Positions 13,933 through 22,962 of a stretch of DNA of 64,000 bases are shown piece by piece; positions within the stretch are counted from its first letter, which is position 1; each line of letters begins with the position of its first letter. Under the pieces are notes generated by a model. It did not search any database, was not told the origin of the DNA, and saw only the letters and a program-made list of their open reading frames with translations. The position numbers and the translations under genes were made by a program. The DNA comes from Haemaphysalis longicornis (Eukaryota > Arthropoda > Arachnida > Ixodida > Ixodidae): the NCBI GenBank assembly GCA_013339765.2, contig JABSTR010000965.1:1-64000 (forward strand). Reading direction: 5' to 3'.

Positions 13933-16518
13933 CAGTGTTGTACGGAAAGGCGTTCCAAGGAACGGCGTTCCTAGAACTAGTTCCTTTTGTGAGGAATGGA
14001 GGAACGCTACTGTTACAATAGGAGTGAGTGAAACTGTAACGGCAGCTCGTTACGTTTACGAAGGAACGGTTGAGGGAACGGCGTTCGTGCTGAAAACGTT
14101 TCATCGCTAGGATTTGGCTGTTTTTGTGGCCAAGGCTTTACGGCGCTGAAGCTAGAGCAAAAAGTCACAGGCCCCCTAATGTGTTTATCTTCCTATAAGC
14201 TGCCCTATTGGGCACCCTTCCGGAGAACATGCTTCTTCGAAGGTCAAAGAGTGACGAATAACCACGCAGCGGGCCGCAGCCTTTTGGGCAGGCTGCACCA
14301 GGTGCGCACGGCCTTGTCGCCACGTCGGCTTCAAATGCTCATGAGAATGATAATTCGGTGCTCCATTAATTCGTATTCAGCCGCGGCCTCTTCTTTTGTG
14401 CACAAGTGTGGAACGCGAAAGCCGAGCAGGAGAAGACGTGACTGTATCTTGTTTACCGCACAAGTGTCAGCTGCGGTACAGGCAGCCGTGCCAGTCGGAG
14501 GGGCCGTACGAGACTTCTCTGCTGTCGGTCAATGTACACCTGGATTATTGGCGTTGCGCTCACGGCGTGTAAAAACAAGGCTGAGGTTCTGAGCCTTGGA
14601 TTCTTGAAATATTGCCGCTGCCGCCGAAAACGAGTCGAGATCTATCTGACCTAATGCTTAACAGCAACCATGCCTAAGAGTTGTACGCCGTATCTTACCT
14701 TGGACGTTATATCACCCTACAGCACGGACACGCTGGAACGCGCCGCCATAAACTTTTTCACGCACCGAGCGAACCATCGGTTTCGGGATGTCGCCACTGC
14801 CAGACTTGCTTTGAAAATTCTTTTTCATGTTCGGTTTGGAGTTATTGCGTACCATTTCCATCATATCATCAGTGCGACGACTGCGGTCTATTGTTACGGA
14901 CCGATTTCACCAGTGCTTCAGCCGTGAACCGATGGCAAGCCGAGTAGCGTACACTCATGTAGTTACTAACCGTCCCGGATTTTTCGGGACTGTCGGGACT
15001 TCTCATACAACATCCCGAGTCCAGCGCCGTCCGTGTCGGGTCAGCTTTATGTCCTGGATTTGTTCTGGACCACCCAGTCAGGAACTGGTTTTTTTGCGAT
15101 CCATAGCAGGCTCAACAAGGCACGTTACGCATCGAGACACAAAGTCAGCGCAAACTTGTTCCGGCAGAGCTTCAGGTAAAGCTAAACTTCCACGGGAAGC
15201 GCGACAACTTCTACGAGTACAATCAACAGCAAGAGCAGTTATTGCGAGTAGCATATAGCCTGCTAAAGTGCCTATTCAAAAGGACGCAACAATAAGGGAA
15301 CTTAATGATTTGTCTGAAACATACCGCCATAAAGAAAACCGATTTCGTTACCTCCCTAGGCCCGTTGCCTCCCTCGCTTCCCCCCTATCCCTACTTCGTT
15401 TATTGAAGAGTTGGTAACCATAGGCTGGTGGCTGCTCCCGTTCGGAGAGTTATGCCCCTTCCGACAACGAGACGCCAGAGGCCAAACTTAAAAACTGTGG
15501 CATAAAGTTACAGCAGACAAGGCTGCGGGAAAAAGGCGACAATGAAGTCTCAATCCTGCAAACTAACACTCTGAGGCTGTGTTGTTGGCGCACTGGTTCC
15601 AATGCTCGCGCTTGCGAGAATTTATGGAACAAACTACAACTGTCAAAGCTATGCGCACGGGACCACAGGGTGTTTCAATAGCCGTCAAACAAAATATACA
15701 CAAAACAACCACTGTCCGTGGAGAGGGCCTGTTGGATGCTACACACGCCTATAAGCGCATGCGGAGGCAGTCTCGTGAGCCTCAGAGACGGAACCAACTT
15801 ATCCTCAAGAACAACAGCGCAGAACCCCCAAGAGCTTTGGTGGAACGGCTTTTCAACATTGACCACGAAGTGTTGAAAAAAAACGAGCTCGTCTGTCCGA
15901 CACCAAAGTTGGACAGACAAAACTCTTGCTGAGTTCAAATAAAGGAGTCTACTATGTTGCGACTATGTATTCTCTACATTCTTTTTTCACTCATACTGTA
16001 ATATTGTATCATCATTCATTAAACGCCTATGTATTGTTCCTTTTTATGCGATTGCTTGTGCAAGACATTTATGTTCCTGCATGTGAGTAACTTTCTACTT
16101 GCGCCGAAGACTGCGTGTTTTAAGACACAAGTGGAAAGCACCATATGTGTTGCACTTGTAATAGAGGGGCACCACACCTACTGTTAAACTTGTCTGGAAT
16201 ATGTCCGGTGCTCCCGAAAAAAAATCGTTTCTGGAGCGTTTTCCCACATGATCTGCGGCCGGGGGTGTTCAATGTGTATCATATACGTAGTTGAATGCGA
16301 GTTTTAAATTGCCCACTTTATTTTGTATCCGGTGCCAGATTTGAAATAAAAAAAATGAAATGTAAGGTTAATGTAATGACACCTTACAATGTGTTCGAAT
16401 TGTAACTAGAACGCATTCCTTTATAATATGGGAACTTGTAATAGGAACTCGTTTCAAAATTGGGATGGAACGAGGAACTAGATTTTATTCCTACTTTAGA
16501 GGAACGTGTACAACAGTG
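13933..16518. mobile_element. hAT-type DNA transposon, degenerate
   Basis: The left end starts CAGTGTTGTACGG and the right end, read on the other strand, starts CACTGTTGTACAC, giving short terminal inverted repeats. The flanks CACCAACG (13925-13932) and CACCGACG (16519-16526) form an 8-bp target duplication with one mismatch, which is the hAT hallmark. Both ends carry many GGAAC/GTTCC motifs, a subterminal repeat pattern of hAT elements. The body of about 2.6 kb holds only fragmentary open frames. One near the 3' part (15579-15932, +) resembles the hAT dimerisation region. It lies in the intron between exons 2 and 3. An intact transposase is not visible. Confidence 0.75.
15579..15932 (+). pseudogene. 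Possible C-terminal remnant of hAT transposase
   Basis: An open frame of 117 codons inside the hAT element. Near its end it reads ALVERLFNIDHEVLKKNEL, which resembles the ERLFS...VL..R segment of the hAT C-terminal dimerisation region. No BED zinc finger and no complete catalytic core can be read upstream; the preceding frames at 14179-15258 look scrambled. The start codon has no special meaning because the frame is a fragment. The family link rests on one short motif plus the hAT termini around it, so I hold it loosely. Confidence 0.35.
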
Positions 16519-16526
16519 CACCGACG

Positions 16527-17182
16527 TCACTTCGTCTTGACTGCAACGCCTTCCTCTTTCTTGCCCTCAGCTCTAGGAGAAACCAATATTATTTATATCT
16601 CTCGCAATAGGTATCCACGTAAAACTATTTTACTAAAAGCTTGCTATTTGGTCTGGTTCTCGATGTGCTAGGGGAACTTTGGGTAAAGTCCCCAAAAAAA
16701 GGCACCTCGGACAATATGGCCAGTACCTAATTGAACAAGTTAATTGCACTCCGGCACTTTTAGCATGCCGACGTCAACTGGAGTCCGTGCATGAATATGT
16801 ATTGAAGCATTGGTTTTATACAAGTGTTGTAAAATTGTTGAAGCACATCGGGTAAACTTTTTGTGAAGAATTATTGGGCTTTAATCCCATACATAGGGTT
16901 GATTTGTCATCAGTGTTCATTTTGAAACCTGAATCTCTAATGAACTCTACTTATACACATACTAAAATATTTCAACATGTCCAGAGTGTCTCGGGAGGTA
17001 GAGTGCCTCACTCTACCAAATTAAGCCGTTATTTAGCGTAGTGCAGACTTTATTCTTTGGGTCGTTATTTCAAAGACATACTAACCTTCTGTTGCATTGG
17101 GGTTGAAATCGCAAGGTTTGAAAAAGGTAATATACGCTTTTGTTCTATGATCGAAGATTTGTTGTTTTCTTTGTCTATGCAG
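16527..17182 (+). other. Intron sequence between the hAT element and exon 3
   Basis: AT-rich intron with no recognised gene or element. It ends in the acceptor TTTGTCTATGCAG at 17182. Confidence 0.6.
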
Positions 17183-17372
17183 GACAGGCGTGCAAAAAAT
17201 TTTCGCCAGAGCCACCCCTATTTGTAAAAGAATTTCAAGCGACCAAGGCCAGTGTTTTTTATGAAGGCACGGTCATCAACTATGGTTGCCCAATCGGCTA
17301 CGTGCTGTTTGGCCCACGCAGCTCCCGTTGCACCGAAGGCGTTTTGGACAGGCCGCACACAAACATGCGAAC
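17183..17372 (+). pseudogene. Sushi domain exon 3 with a +1 frameshift
   Basis: Third sushi module, aligned with exons 2 and 4 along its whole length. It has a good acceptor (TCTATGCAG) and a GTAAGT donor at 17373. It is 190 nt instead of 189. The frame entered from the acceptor gives Cys1 in QACKKF, PPLFVKEF, Cys2 in YGCPIGY and Cys3 in SRCTEG. At GGCGTTTTGG (17338-17347) there are four T where exon 4 has three. After that, the frame matching the siblings (W, then GRTQ, then Cys4) is the +1 frame. Read without correction, the exon loses its Trp and Cys4 and hands the wrong phase to the next exon. It is either a true pseudoexon or a homopolymer error in the assembly. Confidence 0.75.
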
Positions 17373-18749
17373 GTAAGTACTGTTATTAGAATCAAAGCCA
17401 GCATTAAACTTTATATCGCACCAAACTCGCGGGGATAGAACAGATAAATATCTGCTTTCTGGAACAAAGAATATCCGTGTCCCTCAGTGCTTTTTAATAA
17501 TATAGCAATCCAAACATGCTCAGTGTAAGAGATTGCACTGTATTTTTAGAACATCAGTTTTTATGGTACTGCATTTAGGTATTACTTGTGCGCGTGATTT
17601 TCTAGTTGTTTGGCCACATGCACGGCCGTGCATTATCTTCAGTGGTTTAACTACATGCGTTCACTTCGAGCACGCTCAAACAAAAGGGCCGTAAATCTTT
17701 GCTAAGTTTGTATCTACACTCTTTAGGGTGTTATCTACGGGCGTGAGAATGTTGCCTAATTTGTATAGACCACTACCTCAGACACCAGGCCCTTAGAATT
17801 ATACGACGACAGTTGAGGCAGGTGACAGGAAAACTTTAACTGCAGTCATCTGATGTAGTTGTCTAAATTTTTTGTTTTCAATACACATACATTCACATAT
17901 TTACTGAAACTAAAGTTTCTCAGTAACGGAACCGCAGAATAAAAAGATCAGCGTAATCTTAACATCAAGGGATTTAATTTCCCATAGAAATATCTGTCTG
18001 ATCTGCCCCGTATAGAATTTCAAGACTTGGGTCGGTGACTTGACGAGAGCGTAGCCTTCCCCCACAGACGATAGTGCCACCGCTGTAGGGCTCAGATACC
18101 TGCCTGTCGCTCAATGTTTCGCAGAGCACGGGTCAACCAAAAAACATTCGGAAAATTGCCGTTTTCATAGCATTTCTGGCAATCGCAATCCTTGGCATTC
18201 CTAGAAAATTGTGAGGGACACCCTTTCCCATAGCAGCTGCCCAATGTGTCTCTTCTTTAAGCCTCGTGCGTCGTGCCTGGCTCAGGATGGTCTCGGAATG
18301 AGAGGCATAATAGGTATATTCATCCGTGCTTTTAGAACATCGGAATTCGTAGCTTAATAATGTTTTCTGGAAAGGAGTGCACTATCTCTGTTGGTCTGAG
18401 TGACTTCAACGGCCAGTGGTGACTTGTTTCATGAGACCTAAACTTGGGTCACGCTTCAGAATATGCGGCAGATCATTGTCTGTGAGGCAAATGACTAGCC
18501 TATTACGGAAAACTGATCGCAAAGAGCAACGGTCTGTATTCAGTGCTACTTAAGAATTGTTAATTTGCCGACAGTAGGCCAGAAAAAAGAACGATAATTA
18601 TCGTCAGAAACTGAGACCACCCGACCTGGCAATACTAACGCATGTCGCGACGATCGCGGAGCTCTTCTAAAACATAGCCGATAAATTGGCTTGTTGTAGC
18701 GGATATTATTTTGTTTATCCTCAGCATTGTAAGCGGTATTTTATTGATT
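17373..18749 (+). other. Intron between exon 3 and the split LINE
   Basis: AT-rich sequence. The last few hundred bases may contain decayed 5' parts of the LINE that follows, but I cannot place domains before about 18750. No RNA gene or transposon end was seen. Confidence 0.45.
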
Positions 18750-19573
18750 AGGCTACCATTTAAACGCACCAACGCGTGGTTAAAAATTCGAAGAACGTTT
18801 CGCTCTGGCTTGCAATTCAAACTTGGAAGAGATCCCTTTTCAGTTATGTTTCTCATAAAAATCCAGCCTTCCCGCTTTTTCTATTAAAGCGTTGCTTTTT
18901 ATGTTCGACTTGAGGTTCCTCACGATGTAATATCTGTTCGGGACCTTCGCACCAACGTCGCCGAGGTTGTGGCTGTGAGCTTGCAAACAGGCTCTAAGAA
19001 ATTCAACATTGCATAAGTCTACATTACACCGAGAACAAGTATTGATGTGAACGGGTTCCTCGAGCAATTCTTTTCCCCTTCTTCAGCCCCACGAAATATA
19101 TCTGGACATTTTAATGCGCTCCATCCGCTTTGGAGATTTAAAGCGACAGACTCCCGAGGAAAACAGCTAGCAGAAGCCATTCATTGGTTCGATCTGTGTG
19201 CTGCGAATGATGGAACTCCCGCTATATTCAGGCCTCCTAGTGCTACCAGTTCAATTGACGTAACCCTTATTTCCAGTGGCACGGCGGAGAGTGGGGCCAG
19301 ACCGAATGGGGAATGATATGTACCCTAGCTTTATTGGCGCAGAAGGATACCGATTACGGGCTTCTGAGGTTGGTCAGGTTATCTACTGGGGAAAGTACTG
19401 ATCGAAGTCAAAACCGGCTTCTGGCAACCTATTCGACACCGTGATAGCAAGTGAGGTAGCAGATAATATGCCACTCAAGATACCGAAGCACTTCCCGTCC
19501 TACGAATTATAGCCCAAAAACCATGTCCCGCACGAAGAAGGGGAACTGTAAACTCATGGGGAAGAAAGATTGA
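18750..19573 (+). pseudogene. LINE (I-type) 5' part: endonuclease fragment
   Basis: Remnant of the AP-type endonuclease domain of a non-LTR retrotransposon. The frame through 18970-19316 reads VYITPRTSIDV, then GHFNALHPLW (standing for the family GDFNAHHPLWGS box), KATDSRGKQLAEAI, LCAANDGTP and SSIDVTLISS, which is the usual order for this domain. Stop codons interrupt it, for example before VYITPRT and after 19316. The reading ends where the Penelope-like element begins. The matching continuation, covering the linker before the reverse transcriptase, resumes at 29212 beyond that element. Exact 5' boundary uncertain. Confidence 0.7.
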
Positions 19574-19790
19574 GCATTTTTTGAAGAACGGTGAAACCTA
19601 GCCTTAAATACGCGTACACGAGAGAGAGAGTAGACAACACACAGGCTGCGACTAGCAAAAGTTTAATTAATAAATTTCCGAAGAAAAAGCAAGGTCAGGG
19701 CATGCGCTGTAAAAACTATACAAGGTCAGCTGATGACGCAATGCAAAATTGGCTCTTTTTGAAATATTCAGATTTTTTTGCCTCGTACTT
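19574..19790 (-). repeat. Inverted copy of the Penelope-like 3' end (left)
   Basis: Starts CATTTTTTGAAGAACGG and pairs as a reverse complement with about 28998-29211. The two share GAACGGTGAAACC, the GTAGACAACACAC block, AAGCAAGGTCAGGGCATGCG and GGTCAGCTGATGACGCAAT. Differences are scattered substitutions and small indels. In the right copy this stretch includes the end of the coding frame, so the left copy is a piece of 3' sequence placed in reverse at the 5' end. Confidence 0.85.
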
Positions 19791-19870
19791 TTAGTTAGGA
19801 AACACTCACGCACTTATCGAAACCATGCTTACGCATTTCGCAAGCTTCGATAAGCTCGCTCTCGCACTTT

Positions 19871-21431
19871 GTGGTTCCCTACCAATTATTTGTGTTTTGT
19901 CAGAGGTGGGTGCATCCACAGATTCGGTTGATTACCCGCTTGATTGCCCGCTTTAACAAAGTTGATTGGCCATTTCGATTAATTGCCCGCTTGAACAAAG
20001 TTGATTGCCCGCTTCGAGCTATCGTTACCGAAAAAGAAACATGGCAACAACTAGATGAACAGAACCTTCAACGTTGGCAGAACACGCTGGCTATTTCAGA
20101 TCCTTTTTCCGTGACATCATTGGACTGCATCGTTGACTTTCTTCGTGAGAAGCAGCCAATCGCCAATTTTGCATTTTCTGTGGACATTGAAGAACTGTTT
20201 TATTCAGGGTCACATGCCGAATTGTTTTTAGCGGTGCAGGAGGTAAATGAAGAGAACCGCGCTGTGCCGTACCAGAACGCCTCTGGCGCTCTGTTGATTC
20301 GTTCTTGCAGCTTTTTTCCGTGTACCTGTCGCCAACTTTTCTTGAGTTTGCAGAGAAACCGTTCGTACAGAAGAAGGGAATCTGTATAGGGTCGAGTGTG
20401 GCACCCATTTTGGGCCATGTTTTCTGCCCAAATTTGACAATGCTCTCAGAAGCGCTTTGGTGGACGGTAGGGTTGTGAAGGTCTTCCGGTATGTTGACGA
20501 CTTTTTGATTTTGCTAAACCTGACGAACCCTACAAAATAAAAAAATGGTCTCACGTGACGTTCATAGCTCTTTAAAGCGTGTAGCAGTGCGTTAAATTTT
20601 ACTAAGCAACTCGCTTCAGAGAATGAAATCACGTTTTTTAACTTAAAACTAACCTTTTGTAATTATGGGCACATGCGCTGGATGTATGCTCCCCGCACTA
20701 AGAAACAGCTTTTTACCTTTCAAGTCGTTCCATTCCAAGTTACTCAAGCGGGGCATAGCATCCCTGCGTTTAACAACGCCCTTAGGAAAAGCTGTCACCA
20801 TTCAATGAAAGAAAGTTTTTGCGAACAGCGTTTTAAAGTTCAGCGTTTTAAAGTGGCTGGTTTCCTTGATGCTGTTTCAAAGTCGGTAGCGGGAACAAAG
20901 TTAAACAAAATGAGAAAGGAATCGGGCGGGAAAGTACAGGCACGCGCATTTGAGGATCATAAGAAAGTGAAAGTAATCCCGTACATACAGAAGATCTACC
21001 ACAATATTAAAAAAGTGGCTGCCAAACATGAGATACACGTAGTGTTTTCGGCACCGCGTAAGCTGGCAAGCCTTTGTCTCAAAATTAAAAAGCGCAAACC
21101 AAAGGACACGTGCACAACCTGCCATGCCACAAACTGCACAAAGTGCACTACAAATGTTATCTACCGCATAGCGCTGAAGTGCGATAAAGTGTATATTGGG
21201 TAGACGGGGCGATGCCTGAACGTTCGTTTAAAAGAACGTGAAACGTCCGTCACGTCAGGAGGAGGGGCCAACTTGCCTGCCCATTTCCGAAGCTGTGGAT
21301 GCGCCCCCCTATTTGACTACATACAAATAATTGGGGGGGGAGACTACAAAGTGCGAGCGGGAGCTTATCGAAGCTTACCAAATGCGTGAGCATGGTTTGG
21401 ATAAGTGCGTGAGTGTTCCCTCACTAACAGT
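19871..21431 (+). pseudogene. Penelope-like reverse transcriptase / GIY-YIG endonuclease, broken
   Basis: Decayed coding region. In order: a segment with a 39-bp tandem duplication (19937-20014), then reverse transcriptase pieces in shifting frames (NFAFSVDIEELFYS near 20160-20205, and YVDDFLIL with catalytic Asp-Asp at 20490-20501). From about 20673 there is one longer frame with a basic region, a CTTC...C..C cysteine cluster, and a GIY-YIG-type endonuclease start (VIYRI...KVYIG...TGRCLN). A TAG at 21201-21203 interrupts the YIG motif region. Another frameshift lies between there and 21382, possibly in a run of eight G at 21333-21340. The gypsy element breaks the last part of the frame; the final codons lie at 28999-29059. 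Confidence 0.8.
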
Positions 21432-21950
21432 TGTGGGGACCAGGGTTCTAACGGCGGCCTAGCTCGATCCTCGAGATCCGGCCGCAAGGCTAGCTCCACT
21501 GAACACCGCCGCGGATCACCAACTTGGCGTATCGGCAGCGAACAGCAAGGAACACAGGACACAGAATTCGCCCACTCCGACGTTTATTGCAATGCAATAA
21601 AGGAGACGTCGGGCGCGTCGTTCTACACCGCCGACCACCTTAGCCAGGGCGGGAGAGACAGGCGCGAGGGCGGACAAAGGAAGGCCAAAAAGGAGCGAGT
21701 CGTACTTACGGCCGCTCCCGACGATGGTTCGTGTCCAAAGAGGCCCTACCTCCGTCGTCCGCCTCGGACCAGCCTGCCGGAACTTCCGGGCAAAACCTGT
21801 CACGTGAGGGGTTCGGCCGCGCCCCCCGCTCTCACGGGGATCCTCCCGGAGGGGAAAGCGCGCGACCGCGGAGAGAGAGGTAGCACCCCTCTCGCCTCCG
21901 CGGCGGGCCGAGAGGGATAGGAAAGATGGCGGAGCTCCGCAATTCCCACA
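21432..21950 (-). repeat. 3' LTR of the - strand gypsy element
   Basis: 519 bp, same ends as the 5' LTR. AATAAA on the element strand at 21583-21588 is a likely polyadenylation signal. It abuts the CAGT target duplication at 21428-21431 and, on its other side, the polypurine tract at 21951-21964. Confidence 0.95.
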
Positions 21951-21964
21951 TCCCTCCCCCCTTT
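21951..21964 (-). promoter_or_regulatory. Polypurine tract
   Basis: On the element strand the sequence next to the 3' LTR is AAAGGGGGGAGGGA, a purine-only run. It is the expected start point for plus-strand DNA synthesis. Confidence 0.85.
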
Positions 21965-22962
21965 GACCAAAGCCGCTCGACCTCGAGGGCTCCGGCGAAC
22001 GATGACCTCACCGTTCGTTTCGCTGCCTGGCACACCTCCTTGAGCAAGTCCAATCCCGAAGATGCGCCACTGCGCCAACGTCCGCGCTGCACCGCACTGC
22101 CACCACATAGTTCGCCACAATCACTACATAGTTCGCCACAGTCCGCCGGTTGACCTGATTTCGTCAGCCGGCCCAAGGTCCGCAGGCCCCGCCGGAGAAG
22201 TAGGCTGGGCCGGTTGAGCACAGGGCCCGGGCAGCCGGCTGCTCCCAGGCGGTCACTTCCCGCAGCGGTTCGCCCCGTGCCGACGGGGCGCTTGCCTGCC
22301 GCACCGCCGGCGGCTTCCGCTGCTTGCGGGTTCAGCAGTGACCACCTCTGATGCCGGGACCCGGGCTGGAGGCCGCGTTCGTAGTGCTGCCTCCCAAGTG
22401 GCCAGTTCGCCCAGCGCTCGGCGAACCTCGGAAGGGCGCCTCCGCCAACGTGGAGGAGGGGGCGCGATCAGCTGACCGCGGCGACCGCGGGAGCCGGCCC
22501 GCCGCGCAGCTCACTCGCTGGACGGGCGGCGGGGTGCTGTTTTCGCATACAGCTGGCTCTCGTTCTCCCCGGGGTGGCGGCTGGCCCGGCTGGCTCGCAG
22601 CAGGCCTGGCCTGGTGCGGTGGCGTCGTGGTTGGAGGGTCGCTCGAACCCTGGGCGTGCGGGCTTGAGCCCTCCGGAGACGGTGGCCCACCCGGTCAGCG
22701 ACCTCGCCGATCGCGGATGTTGGGGCGGTGCGTCAGGAACCTTCCCTCCGCACCTCCTCCCTTTAGCTCGCGACCTCGCGAGCCCGAAGTGGGAGCGTCA
22801 GCAGTGGCTTCCTGCCGGCTGGCGTCCTCTGGAGTTACCCCGTGCAACCCATTGCCGGACCTGACGGCGTAGGCTGCGCGTTTCGTTGGCGCGCCCCGAG
22901 GAGCTTCCTCTGGCAACCCTTCCTGTGCGCAACTTTGCGCGCGCTGGAGGGCGGTGAACCGG
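21965..22962 (-). other. GC-rich 3' noncoding tail of the gypsy element
   Basis: About 1 kb between the pol stop and the polypurine tract. Long open frames on both strands here are an effect of high GC content. The part near 22693-22810 is a diverged copy of the end of pol (22961-23071), offset by 268 bp. No envelope-like features were seen. Confidence 0.7.

Noticed and set aside
14179..15258. Several long overlapping + frames inside the hAT element
   Set aside because: They overlap in different frames, have biased composition and show no catalytic hAT motif, so they look like chance frames in GC-richer sequence.
18635..18856. - strand frame before the LINE endonuclease
   Set aside because: Sense-strand LINE signal begins close by and the antisense frame has no motif.
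22351..22872. Long + strand open frames across the gypsy element (also 21405-21920, 27181-27756, 28412-29059)
   Set aside because: They are antisense to, or noncoding relative to, the - strand element and result from high GC content. Only the last codons of 28412-29059 are meaningful, as the Penelope-like C-terminus.
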